NCBI RefSeq assembly: GCF_019048865.1
Contig: NZ_CP077604.1
Location: 620,001-684,000 of the forward strand
Source: Aquihabitans sp. G128
GTDB lineage: Bacteria > Actinomycetota > Acidimicrobiia > Acidimicrobiales > Iamiaceae
DNA length: 64,000 nt
Reading direction: 5' to 3'
Shown: in pieces, positions 16,444 through 24,598 of the stretch
How positions within the stretch are numbered: the first letter of the stretch is position 1
How the letters are laid out: each line of letters starts with the position of its first letter
Notes under the pieces: generated by a model
Seen by the model: the letters and a program-made list of their open reading frames with translations, nothing else
What the model was told of the DNA's origin: nothing
The model's database searches: none
Program-made: the position numbers and the translations under genes

Positions 16444-16499
16444 TTGTCCAAGGACCCCTTGGCAAGCGATCCGCTCGTTTGCTCACTGGCAGACGAGCG
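16444..16499 (-). promoter_or_regulatory. two inverted repeats upstream of the aminotransferase gene
   Basis: TTGTCCAAGG-ACC-CCTTGGCAA (16444-16465) pairs with a one-base bulge. Twenty-eight bases beyond its start, CGCTCGTTTGC (16472-16482) pairs at 10 of 11 positions with GCAGACGAGCG (16489-16499). They sit 50 to 110 bases before the GTG of the aminotransferase and after the stop of potC. One may end the pot operon and the other may be an operator for the aminotransferase; the Lrp-type regulator nearby is a candidate binder. Confidence 0.4.
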
Positions 16500-16535
16500 A
16501 AACCACCGCGTCGGTCGCCCCGGGAGGCTCCGGGG

Positions 16536-17417
16536 TCAGGTGGTGGCGGCCTTCTTGATCGTGCGCCAGGCGCCGATGGCCATGAGCCCCAGCGTGAACA
16601 GCAGGATCATGGTGGCCAGCACCTGGACCTGGGGCGGGATCTCCACCTTGTTGGCGTTGAAGATCTGCATCGGGAACGTGGTGGTGGCGTCACCGGCCAC
16701 GAAGCTGGTGATGATGTAGTCGTCGATCGACAGGGCGAACGACAGCAGGGCGGCTGCGGCGATGCCCGGCAGGATCAGCGGGAACGTCACCGTCCAGAAG
16801 GTGCGCAGCGGCGAGGACCCGAGGTCCATGGCGGCGTCCTCGAGGCCCCAATCGAAGCCCCGCATGCGGGCCTGCACGGTGAGGGCCACGAAGCTCACGC
16901 AGAACAGCACGTGGGCGATCACGATGGTGGTGAACCCGAAGCCCACGTTGCGGGCGAAGAAGAGGGTGAACAGCGACGAGCCCATCACGATCTCGGGCGT
17001 GGTCAGCGGCAGGATCACGATGACGTTGACCAGGCCCTTGCCCTTGAACTCGTACTTCGACTGGGCGAGGGCCATGAGCCCACCGATGACCGTGGCGATC
17101 AGCACCGACACCGCCGCCACCTGGAGGCTGGTGATGAGGGCGTCCTTGTACTCCGGCTTGTCGAACGGGTGGGCCCAGTTGTCGAGGGTGAACTGCTTCC
17201 ACGCCGTGTTGAACTTGCCGGTGGGCTTGTTGAACGAGAAGGCGATGATCACCAGGATCGGGGCGAAGAGCCACAGGTAGACCACCCAGGCCCACAGCCC
17301 CAGGATGCGGCTGCTGAGCTTGCGACGCTCGCCGATGGGGGCGGGTCGGTCGTCGGGCAGCGTGTCGGTGATCGCCGGGGTGGGCGAGGGGGAGGGCGGC
17401 GTGGCGGTGGCGGTCAT
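16536..17417 (-). CDS. potC: polyamine ABC transporter permease (PotC-like)
   Basis: A 293-residue inner-membrane permease of the spermidine/putrescine type. After a proline/threonine-rich tail of about 35 residues there are six hydrophobic segments, beginning with ILGLWAWVVYLWLFAPILVI. The EAA loop that contacts the ATPase reads EDAAMDLGSSPLRTFWTVTF, with LILPGIAAAALLSFALSIDD after it; the SIDD motif is typical of PotC/YdcV proteins. It overlaps potB by 4 bases (ATGA) and is the last gene of the potADBC operon. Confidence 0.92.
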   Translation of the reverse strand: MTATATPPSPSPTPAITDTLPDDRPAPIGERRKLSSRILGLWAWVVYLWLFAPILVIIAFSFNKPTGKFNTAWKQFTLDNWAHPFDKPEYKDALITSLQVAAVSVLIATVIGGLMALAQSKYEFKGKGLVNVIVILPLTTPEIVMGSSLFTLFFARNVGFGFTTIVIAHVLFCVSFVALTVQARMRGFDWGLEDAAMDLGSSPLRTFWTVTFPLILPGIAAAALLSFALSIDDYIITSFVAGDATTTFPMQIFNANKVEIPPQVQVLATMILLFTLGLMAIGAWRTIKKAATT

Positions 17418-18313
17418 GCGGCCAGCTCCTCGGTGCCGAGCACCTTGGCGTACAGGAGGACCCCGGCGGTGATGATCGCCATGAAGATGAACGACAGGGC
17501 GGCCGCCGCCGGGTAGTTGCTCTCCGACAGGAAGAGCTTGTCGATCTGCGAGCCGATCATCGACGTGTTGGCGTTGCCCAGCAGGTTGGCGTTGATGTAG
17601 TCGCCGGCGGCGGGGATGAACGTCAGCAGCGTGCCGGCGAAGACGCCGGGCAGCGACAGCGGCAGGATGATCTTGCGGAACGCGTTGGCCGGCACGTCGT
17701 AGAGGTCACGGGCGGCGTCGAGCAGGTTGATGTCGATCTTCTCGAGGCTCACGTAGATCGGCAGGATCATGAAGGCCACGAAGTTGTAGGTGAGCCCGCC
17801 GATCACCGCCTGCGGGGTGCCGAGGAACGCCCCGTTCGAGGTGAGGTGGAGGAAGTCCGTCACCCCGGTCAGGTGGAGCTCCCTGATGAACCAGATGGTG
17901 GGGCCCTGGCGGCCGAGGATGGTCTTCCAGGCGAGGGTGCGGATCAGGAACGAGGTGAAGAACGGCACCATCACCAGGCCCAGCAGCACGCTGCGCCACT
18001 TGCCGGCCCGGAACGCCAGGAAGTAGGCGAGCGGGTAGCCGATGGCGATGCAGAGCACCGTGGCGATGGCGGCGTAGCCGAAGGACCGGTAGAGCTGGGT
18101 GTCGAAGCGGCTCACCGCGTCGGAGAAGTTCGACCACCGCCAGTCGAACGTGTAGTTCGGCAGCCAGGGGTCGGGCTTGGTGGACAGCGCGATCTTCAGC
18201 AGCGTGCCCATGGGCACGAGGAAGAAGAGGATCAGCCAGAGCAGGCCCGGGCTGAGCAGCGCGTAGGTGCCCTTCCGGCCCTTGCGCAGCGAGGTGTTGC
18301 TGGTGCCAGCCAT
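17414..18313 (-). CDS. potB: polyamine ABC transporter permease (PotB-like)
   Basis: A 299-residue permease with six predicted membrane segments (LLSPGLLWLILFFLVPMGTL first). The EAA loop is LLDAARDLYDVPANAFRKII, followed by LPLSLPGVFAGTLLTFIPAA, a PotB/YdcU signature. It pairs with PotC to form the membrane channel for polyamine import. It lies 9 bases downstream of the binding-protein gene and overlaps potC by 4 bases, so translation is probably coupled. Confidence 0.92.
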   Translation of the reverse strand: MAGTSNTSLRKGRKGTYALLSPGLLWLILFFLVPMGTLLKIALSTKPDPWLPNYTFDWRWSNFSDAVSRFDTQLYRSFGYAAIATVLCIAIGYPLAYFLAFRAGKWRSVLLGLVMVPFFTSFLIRTLAWKTILGRQGPTIWFIRELHLTGVTDFLHLTSNGAFLGTPQAVIGGLTYNFVAFMILPIYVSLEKIDINLLDAARDLYDVPANAFRKIILPLSLPGVFAGTLLTFIPAAGDYINANLLGNANTSMIGSQIDKLFLSESNYPAAAALSFIFMAIITAGVLLYAKVLGTEELAA

Positions 18314-18322
18314 GTCGTCCCC

Positions 18323-19531
18323 TCAGCCCGTGATGTCGTTGAAGCGGCTCTGGATGTCGATCTCGTCCTGCTGCTCCAGGTCGCCGAAGACCTGCAGCCG
18401 CTTCTGCACCGCGTCGTCGATGAAGACCAACGGGTTCTCGGCCACCTCGGCGCTGTCGCCGCCGGCCTTCTCGAGCACCTCGCGCACGCCCTTCACGGGC
18501 GACACGTAGCCCACCCACTCGGTGATCTGGGCGGCGTGCTCGGGGTCGTAGACGTAGTTCATCCAGGTCTCCGCGTCGCGCTTCTGGTCGGCGCCCTTCG
18601 GGATCACCATGGCGTCGAACCACTGGGTGCCGCCCTCTTCGGGGACGATGAACTCGATGCCGAGGTCCGGGTCGAGCGAGTAGACGTCGCCGCTCCACGC
18701 CACGCACACCGCGTAGTCCTGGCTCTCGAGGCCCTGGAGGTACTCGTTGCCGGTGAAGTGCACGATCTGGCCGTCCTGCTTGGCCTTCTCGATCTTGTCC
18801 ATGGCGTCGTTGATGTCGTCGGGGTTCGCCTCGGCGACGCTCTTGCCCATGCCGAACATCGTCAGGCCCACCGAGTCGCGCATCTCGGTGAGCATCGAGA
18901 CCTGGCCCTTGAACTTGGGGTCGAACAGGTCGTTGGCGCTGGTGAGCTTCCGCCCGGTGAGCTTGGGGTTGTAGGCGATGCCGGCGATGCCCGCCTGCCA
19001 CGGCATGAAGTAGTGGGCGCCGGGGTCCCACGCCAGGTTGGTGTAGGCGTCCTCGAGGTTCTTGTGGTTGGGGACGTTGGCCAGGTCGATCTCGTCCAGC
19101 CAGCCCAGCTTCTTGAGGCGGGCGGCCATCCAGTAGGTGGGCGCGGTGAGATCGGCGTTGATCTTCTTGCCGCGCCCGAGCAGCGGGGAGAACGACTTGT
19201 TGAAGTAGGCGTCGTTGTCGTTGAAGTCGGTGAGGTACCGGACCTTGATCCCCGTCTCCTTCTCGAAGTTGGAGAGCGTGGTGCCCTTGCCGGTGTTGGA
19301 GCCGGAGTCGTCCTCGTCGATGTAGGCGGCCCAGTTGCTGAAGGTGAAGTCGCCGCTGCCCGGGGTGGAGCAGGCGGCGAGGAGGTTCGGGGCCAGCAGG
19401 GCGGCGCCGAGGCCGAGGCCGCTGCGCTGCAGGAACCTGCGGCGGGTGAGCGCACGGGTGATGTCGACGGCGGCAGCCAGCTCGGGGTCGCGCGGTCGGC
19501 CGGGGCGGGGGTGGAACGGTCGGGGGGCCAT
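18323..19531 (-). CDS. potD: polyamine ABC transporter substrate-binding lipoprotein (PotD-like), Tat-exported
   Basis: A 402-residue binding protein. The N-terminus carries a twin-arginine motif (TRRRFLQRSGLG) followed by a hydrophobic stretch and lipobox (NLLAAC), so it is likely folded and exported through Tat and then lipid-anchored. The mature part is a type II periplasmic-binding fold of the PotD/PotF group: FTFSNWAAYIDEDD, FEKETGIKVRYLTDFNDNDA, MPWQAGIAGIAYNPK and WMNYVYDPEHAAQITEWVGY. The NWxxYID start is characteristic of spermidine/putrescine binding proteins. It is 5 bases after potA and 9 before potB. Confidence 0.92.
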   Translation of the reverse strand: MAPRPFHPRPGRPRDPELAAAVDITRALTRRRFLQRSGLGLGAALLAPNLLAACSTPGSGDFTFSNWAAYIDEDDSGSNTGKGTTLSNFEKETGIKVRYLTDFNDNDAYFNKSFSPLLGRGKKINADLTAPTYWMAARLKKLGWLDEIDLANVPNHKNLEDAYTNLAWDPGAHYFMPWQAGIAGIAYNPKLTGRKLTSANDLFDPKFKGQVSMLTEMRDSVGLTMFGMGKSVAEANPDDINDAMDKIEKAKQDGQIVHFTGNEYLQGLESQDYAVCVAWSGDVYSLDPDLGIEFIVPEEGGTQWFDAMVIPKGADQKRDAETWMNYVYDPEHAAQITEWVGYVSPVKGVREVLEKAGGDSAEVAENPLVFIDDAVQKRLQVFGDLEQQDEIDIQSRFNDITG

Positions 19532-19536
19532 GGCGC

Positions 19537-20703
19537 TCAGGCCTCGTCGGTGGCGGCGTCGCCCTTGGGGGCGGCCGGGGTGCCGGGCAGCAGGACGCAG
19601 GCGTCGTCGGACCAGCTGGCCTGCACCTGGTCACCGGGGATGGGCAGGCCGTCGCGGCGGGCGGGCACGTGGGCCACCACCAGCGAGCCGTCGGCCAACC
19701 GGGCCTCGTAGCGCACCACCGGGCCCTGGAACACGAGCTCGGTGACGGTGGCGTCGACGGTCCAGCGGTCGGGGTGGGCGGAGTCGGCATCGATGTAGAC
19801 CCGCTCGGGGCGGACCATGAAGGTGCCGGTCTCGCCGATGGCCAGGCCCGAGCGGTCGTTCTCGACGTCGAGCTGGCGCCCGGCCACCTCGACCGTGGTG
19901 GTGGTGCCGGCCCGGCCCACCACCTTGGCGGTCCAGAGGTTGGCCTGGCCGATGAAGCCGGCCACGAAGACCGAGGCCGGGTGGTCGTAGATCTCCCGAG
20001 GGGTGCCGATCTGCTCGACGTGGCCAACGTTCATGACCGCAATGCGGTCGCTCATCGTGAGCGCCTCCTCCTGGTCGTGGGTGACGAAGATGAAGGTGAT
20101 GCCCACCTCGCGCTGGATGCGCTTGAGCTCGAGCTGCATGCCCTGGCGCAGCTTGAGGTCGAGGGCGCCGAGGGGCTCGTCGAGCAGCAGGGCCTTGGGG
20201 TAGTTCACCAGCGCCCGGGCCAGCGCCACCCGCTGCTGCTGGCCGCCGGAGAGCTGGCCGGGGCGGCGCTTGGCGAAGTCGGTGAGCCGCACCACGCCGA
20301 GCAGCTCGTCGACCCGCTTGGCCACCTCGTCCTTGGGCAGCTTCTTGGCCCGGGGCCCGTAGGCGACGTTGTCCCACACGCTCATGTGCGGGAAGAGGGC
20401 GTACTGCTGGAAGACGGTGTTGACGTCGCGCTTGTTCGGCGGGACCCGCGACACGTCCTGGCCCTCGAGGCGGATGGCCCCGGAGGTGGGCGTCTCGAAG
20501 CCGGCGATCATCCGGAGGGTGGTGGTCTTGCCGCAGCCCGACGGGCCGAGCATCGAGAAGAACTCGCCCTGGGCGATGGAGAAGTGGGCCTCCTTCACCG
20601 CGGTGAAGTCGGCGAACTCCTTGGACACGTGGTCGATCTCGATCACCGGGCGGGCGTCCGCCCCGGTGGTCGGGGCGGTCACGGCGGCTTCGGTGGTCGA
20701 CAT
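19537..20703 (-). CDS. potA: polyamine ABC transporter ATP-binding protein (PotA-like)
   Basis: A 388-residue ATPase. It has Walker [11 protein letters not shown]-loop [19 protein letters not shown], signature [15 protein letters not shown], Walker [13 protein letters not shown] and the switch histidine in [16 protein letters not shown]. The C-terminal 120 residues form the TOBE-type beta domain found in sugar and polyamine importers. It is the first gene of the operon, reading away from the aldehyde dehydrogenase gene, with 226 bases of shared upstream DNA that contain a clear palindrome. Confidence 0.93.
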   Translation of the reverse strand: MSTTEAAVTAPTTGADARPVIEIDHVSKEFADFTAVKEAHFSIAQGEFFSMLGPSGCGKTTTLRMIAGFETPTSGAIRLEGQDVSRVPPNKRDVNTVFQQYALFPHMSVWDNVAYGPRAKKLPKDEVAKRVDELLGVVRLTDFAKRRPGQLSGGQQQRVALARALVNYPKALLLDEPLGALDLKLRQGMQLELKRIQREVGITFIFVTHDQEEALTMSDRIAVMNVGHVEQIGTPREIYDHPASVFVAGFIGQANLWTAKVVGRAGTTTTVEVAGRQLDVENDRSGLAIGETGTFMVRPERVYIDADSAHPDRWTVDATVTELVFQGPVVRYEARLADGSLVVAHVPARRDGLPIPGDQVQASWSDDACVLLPGTPAAPKGDAATDEA

Positions 20704-20742
20704 GGGCGTCCTCGGTGCGGCGGGGGAACGGCGCGTGCTGCT

Positions 20743-20761
20743 ATGACGTCGGTCACGTCAT
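20743..20761. promoter_or_regulatory. palindromic operator between potA and the aldehyde dehydrogenase gene
   Basis: ATGACGT-CGGTC-ACGTCAT is a perfect palindrome with 7-bp arms, about 40 bases upstream of potA's start codon and 170 bases before the aldehyde dehydrogenase gene. Its position between divergent uptake and breakdown genes fits a site controlling both. The regulator is unknown. An AT-richer stretch (20805-20835) nearer the dehydrogenase gene could hold that gene's promoter. Confidence 0.55.
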
Positions 20762-20929
20762 CGGGCCTGTCGTCACGTTCGCACGGAAGTCCCGGCGGGG
20801 CAAGAGAATCCATCGTTTCCATCGTGTTTCGCGAGTGGATCCCTTGCCAGGGCAGGGCTCGGCGCCCAGGATGTGCCGGATCGCACGCTCGCCCGAGGGC
20901 GCGCACCACCCCTCGACGGAGGTTCCCCC

Positions 20930-22354
20930 ATGGCCGACGGCCGGCAGTTCATCGGCGGCGAGTGGCTCGACGCCCTCGGCGGCGGCACCGACGAGGTCCT
21001 GGCCCCGGCCACCGGCGCCCACCTCGCCACCGTGGCCTCGGGCGATGCCGCCGACGTCGACGCCGCGGTGGCGGCCGCCACCGAGGCCTTCGGCGCCTGG
21101 GGACGGACCACGCCGCGCGAGCGCGGCGAGAAGCTGCTGGCGCTGGCGGATGCGGTGGAGCGCGACCTGCCGGAGCTCAAGCGGCTGGAGATGGCCAACG
21201 TCGGCAAGCCGGCGTCGATCGTCGACTTCGAGTTCGACCTCACGGTCGACAACCTCCGCTTCTTCGCCGGCGCTGCCCGCTGCCTCGACGGGGCGGCGGC
21301 GGGCGAGTACCTCCCGGACCACACCTCGATGCTGCGGCGCGAGGCGCTCGGCGTGGTGGCCGGCATCGCGCCGTGGAACTACCCGCTCAACATGGCCACG
21401 TGGAAGTTCGGCCCGGCGCTCGCCGCGGGCAACACGTTCATCCTCAAGCCCAGCGAGCTCACGCCGCTCACCGCCATCCGCCTGGCCGAGCTGGCCGCCG
21501 ACATCTTCCCGCCCGGCGTGTTCAACGTGGTGCTGGGCCAGGGCGCCACCGTCGGCGACGCCATCGTGAAGCACCCCGGCATCGCCATGGTCTCGCTCAC
21601 CGGCGACGTCGGCACCGGCAAGCTCATCGCCCGCAACGCCGCCGACACCCTCAAGCGGGTGCACCTCGAGCTCGGCGGCAAGGCCCCGGTCGTCGTCTTC
21701 GACGACGCCGACCTCGACGCCGTGGTGGCCACCCTCGCCGAGGCCGGCTACTACAACTCCGGCCAGGACTGCACCGCGCCGTGCCGGGTGCTGGCCGGCC
21801 CCGAGCGCTACGACGACCTGGTGGCCGCGCTGGCCGACGCCGCCGGTTCGCTCGCCACCGGCGACCCGTTCGATCCCGCCACCGCGGTGGGCCCGGTGAT
21901 CTCGGCCAAGCAGCGCGACCGGGTGGTGGGCATGGTCGAGCGGGCGGTCGACGACGGCGCCGAGGTGGTCACCGGCGGATCGGCGCTCGACGGCGACGGG
22001 TTCTTCTACCGGCCCACCGTGCTGGCCGGCGCCGACCAGCGCAGCGAGATCGTGCAGCGCGAGGTGTTCGGCCCGGTGATCTCCGTGCAGCGCTTCACCG
22101 ACGAGGCCGAGGCGGTGCGGTGGGCCAACGACGTCGACTACGGCCTCGCGTCATCGGTGTGGACGAGCGACGTCGGCCGGGCCATGCGCATGGCGCGCGA
22201 CCTCCGCTTCGGCACGGTCTGGGTCAACGACCACATCCCGATCTGCTCGGAGATGCCTCACGGCGGCTTCAAGAGCAGCGGCTACGGCAAGGACATGTCC
22301 ATCCACGCCATCGAGCACTACACCGAGCTCAAGCACGTCATGATCAAGCTCTGA
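20930..22354 (+). CDS. gamma-aminobutyraldehyde dehydrogenase-like aldehyde dehydrogenase
   Basis: A 474-residue NAD(P)-dependent aldehyde dehydrogenase. It shows the substrate-channel motif [23 protein letters not shown]-binding [10 protein letters not shown] and [12 protein letters not shown], the general base in [16 protein letters not shown], and the catalytic cysteine in [12 protein letters not shown]. The ending ([20 protein letters not shown]) and overall character match 4-aminobutyraldehyde or betaine-aldehyde dehydrogenases. Next to the polyamine transporter it most likely converts 4-aminobutanal from putrescine to GABA; that substrate is inferred from context. ATG at 20930 follows GGAGG at 20918-20922. 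The gene diverges from potA and converges with the next gene over a strong terminator hairpin. Confidence 0.88.
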   Translation: MADGRQFIGGEWLDALGGGTDEVLAPATGAHLATVASGDAADVDAAVAAATEAFGAWGRTTPRERGEKLLALADAVERDLPELKRLEMANVGKPASIVDFEFDLTVDNLRFFAGAARCLDGAAAGEYLPDHTSMLRREALGVVAGIAPWNYPLNMATWKFGPALAAGNTFILKPSELTPLTAIRLAELAADIFPPGVFNVVLGQGATVGDAIVKHPGIAMVSLTGDVGTGKLIARNAADTLKRVHLELGGKAPVVVFDDADLDAVVATLAEAGYYNSGQDCTAPCRVLAGPERYDDLVAALADAAGSLATGDPFDPATAVGPVISAKQRDRVVGMVERAVDDGAEVVTGGSALDGDGFFYRPTVLAGADQRSEIVQREVFGPVISVQRFTDEAEAVRWANDVDYGLASSVWTSDVGRAMRMARDLRFGTVWVNDHIPICSEMPHGGFKSSGYGKDMSIHAIEHYTELKHVMIKL

Positions 22355-22360
22355 GCGCGA

Positions 22361-22407
22361 CGAGGGCCGCCGGGCCGGCTCCGGGTGGAGCCGCTCGGCG
22401 GCCCTCG
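22361..22407. terminator. bidirectional terminator in a convergent gap
   Basis: CGAGGGCCGCCG (22361-22372) pairs perfectly over 12 bases with CGGCGGCCCTCG (22396-22407). It starts 7 bases past the aldehyde dehydrogenase stop and ends 23 bases before the end of the convergent lipoprotein gene, so it can serve both. Confidence 0.65.
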
Positions 22408-22429
22408 GTCGGCCGGTGGGTGGGGCAGG

Positions 22430-22864
22430 TCAGCCCTGGCCGCACTCCTTGAGGCCGTACTTCTTCAGGTCTTCGCTGGCCGCCTTGATGTCCTTGTCGG
22501 CGGCCAGCTCCTCGGTCTTGCTGGGGTCGGCCTTGACCTTCTCGAAGGCGGCTTCGGAGGCCGACAGGTCCTTGTCGAGCCGGTCCTCGTCGCCCTTGGG
22601 GAAGCCGAGGTCGCGGACCTTCGAGATCTGCTCGAGGCTGGCGGTGGCGGCCTTCACGTAGAAGGCCTCGAGGGCCTTCTGGTCGGTGCCGTCGACGCCG
22701 TCGGAGAGCTTGTCGATCTCGGCGTCGCCCTTCTTGCAGATGGCGTCGGCCTGCTTGGTGAAGTCGGCCTTGGAGATGGCCTTCGAGTCGCTGCTGCCGC
22801 ACGCGGTGGCGCTCAGGGTGAGCGCGGCCGCGAGGGCGAGCGCGAGCAATCGGTGGTTGCGCAT
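22430..22864 (-). CDS. small lipoprotein, function unknown
   Basis: A 144-residue predicted lipoprotein. MRNHRLLALALAAALTLSAT is a signal sequence ending in the lipobox TACG; the mature part is about 120 residues of charged helix (lysine, aspartate and glutamate rich). One cysteine follows at ADAICKKGDAEI and another at the very end (KECGQG), which could pair. This pattern of a lipobox followed by ADFTKQADAICKKG is common in actinobacterial proteins of unknown role. It stands between the convergent aldehyde dehydrogenase and the FAD oxidoreductase gene and has no obvious operon partner. Confidence 0.75.
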   Translation of the reverse strand: MRNHRLLALALAAALTLSATACGSSDSKAISKADFTKQADAICKKGDAEIDKLSDGVDGTDQKALEAFYVKAATASLEQISKVRDLGFPKGDEDRLDKDLSASEAAFEKVKADPSKTEELAADKDIKAASEDLKKYGLKECGQG

Positions 22865-22988
22865 GGTGGGTTCCCGTCCTGTGTGGTTCGTCGCCTGGCG
22901 GGGGCCAGGGCGGCGACGACCGTAGCCCGACCGCGGCCCCGATCCCTGCACCCCGCTGCCCCGACCTTCTCGAGCCGCCCCCCACTCG

Positions 22989-23036
22989 AACTTGTGGGCC
23001 GAGGCTGCCGGTTTCGGCGGTCTGGGCCCACAAGTT
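22989..23036. repeat. AACTT-type long hairpin element, copy 1
   Basis: AACTTGTGGGCC (22989-23000) pairs perfectly with GGCCCACAAGTT (23025-23036), with an inner GCCG/CGGC hairpin in the 24-base loop. It lies 47 bases past the stop of the minus-strand FAD oxidoreductase gene. The outer CGAACTT arm is shared with elements at 24.4 kb and 60.0 kb. A 3'-end or terminator role is likely. The surrounding gap (22865-23082) is otherwise empty apart from G-rich runs. Confidence 0.6.
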
Positions 23037-23082
23037 GCGAAGGGGGGTGGGGGTTGGTGGTGGGGTGGGGGTTGGGGGTGGG

Positions 23083-24353
23083 TCAGGCGCGGTCCTGGTA
23101 GCGGTACCACTGGCCGACGAGGGGGAGGTAGGCGCGGCGGAAGCGGTGGAGGGGGATGGGGCGGTGGCGCAGCTCGGCGAAGGCGGGCGGCGGGGTCTCG
23201 CCCAGCACGGTCTGGCCGAGGCGGTGGCCCAGCCAGGTGTTGAGGGCCACGCCGGAGCCGTTGCAGCCGGTGGCGTACCAGGCGCCGCGGATCCGGCCGA
23301 CGTGGGGGAGCCGGTCGAGGGTGATGGCCACGTTGCCGCCCCAGCGGTGCGTGATGGCGACGTCTCGGAGTTGGGGGTGGACCTGGCGCAGCGAGGCGGC
23401 GAGGTGGTCGCCGGCGTCGGCCACCGAGGCGCGGGCCAGGCTGCGGCGGCCGCCGAAGAGCAGCCGGCCGTCGGGTGAGAGGCGCCAGTAGAAGAGCAGG
23501 TTGCGGGTGTTGACGAACATGCGGCCCTTTGGGCTCACCTCGGCAGCGAGGGCGGGGTCGAGCGGCTCGGTGGCCACGATGAAGCTGCCGATGGGCAGGA
23601 CCCGGCGGGCCAGCTCGGGCAGCAGGCCGTCGGCGTAGGCGTTGGTGGTGACGACGACGTGGTCGGCCTCCACCACGCCGTCGGGCGTGTGCACCCAGTG
23701 GCCCCGCCCCACGTCCTCCAGCGCGGTGGCCGGGCACCGATCCCGCACGGTCGCCCCGGCATCGAGGGCGAGGCGGGCCAGGCCGGCGTGGAGCTTGGCC
23801 GGGTGCAGGCCGCCGGTGCGGTCGTAGACCACGGCACCGTGGAACGCGTCGGACCCGATCTCGTCGCCGAGGTCGGCCCGCTCGACGAAGCGGACCGGCT
23901 CGCCGAAGGCCTGGTGCTCCTCGGCCACCTCGCGCAGGTGGGGGACCACGCGGGCGGCGTGGGCCAGGTAGAGCTGGCCGCTGCGGACGTAGTCGCAGCC
24001 GATGGCCTCGTCGGCGATGAGCGCCTCGAGGTGGTCGAAGGCCTCGTTCACCTCCTGGTGCAGGCGCAGGCCGAGCTCGCCGTAGGTGCGCTGCAGCGTG
24101 GCCGGCCCCGCCTTCAGCTCCGGGATGGCCATGCCGCCGTTGCGGCTGTGCGCCCCGGTGCCCAGCTCGTCCTTCTCCAGCACCAGCACGTCCCGCCCGG
24201 CGCGAGCCAGGGTGCGGGCCGCAGCCAGCCCGGCGAAGCCGGCCCCCACCACCACGGTGTCGACCCGCCCCGGGAGCGCCCCCCCCGCTCGCCCACGGTC
24301 GGCACGGCCACCTGCTCCTGCCACAGCACGGCATCACGCGGAGGAGCGGTCAC
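23083..24353 (-). CDS. FAD-dependent amine/amino-acid oxidoreductase (DAO family), frame break near the N-terminus
   Basis: A flavoprotein of the DadA/PuuB group, about 420 residues. The dinucleotide motif is DTVVVGAGFAGLAAARTLAR and the C-terminus has the FAD contact ATGCNGSGVALNTWLGHRLG. The natural N-terminus seems to be the GTG at 24353 (VTAPPRDAVLWQEQVAVPTV), typical of this family, but it joins the Rossmann frame only if the run of eight C at 24279-24286 has another length. A start at 24324 in the Rossmann frame gives an implausible glycine/arginine leader. Close relatives oxidise gamma-glutamylputrescine, sarcosine or D-amino acids; the nearby polyamine genes favour an amine substrate, but this is inference. 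Confidence 0.75.
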
Positions 24354-24407
24354 CCCCCCGAGCCTCGCACGCACGACCACCCGACCCCACCCACAGCCCA
24401 CCCCGGC

Positions 24408-24531
24408 GAACTTTGGGTCTGAGGCCCGTGCGCGCGCCGGTGTGGGACCCAAAGTTTCGGGGAAGCGGGCCAGCCACTGGTGAACTTTGGGTCTGAGGCC
24501 CGTGCGCGCGTCGGTGCGAGACCCGAAGTTC
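24408..24531. repeat. AACTT-type long hairpin elements, tandem copies 2 and 3
   Basis: Copy 2: AACTTTGGGTC (24409-24419) pairs perfectly with GACCCAAAGTT (24446-24456). Copy 3: GAACTTTGGGTCT (24482-24494) pairs with AGACCCGAAGTTC (24519-24531) with one mismatch, which would be a G-T wobble. The two copies are 74 bases apart, and both have the loop start GAGGCCCGTGCGCGCG. They lie just past the stop of the minus-strand vWD lipoprotein gene. The gap 24354-24598 holds nothing else. Confidence 0.65.
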
Positions 24532-24598
24532 GGGACGTAGGGCCGGGGGCGTGGGGTCGGACCTGGAGCTCGGGGGAAGTGGGCGGTGGCCGGCGCGG

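Noticed and set aside
24086-24496. Small genes in the gap with the AACTT hairpins
   Set aside because: The reading frames run through the hairpins and have no start signal or coding bias; the hairpins explain the sequence.
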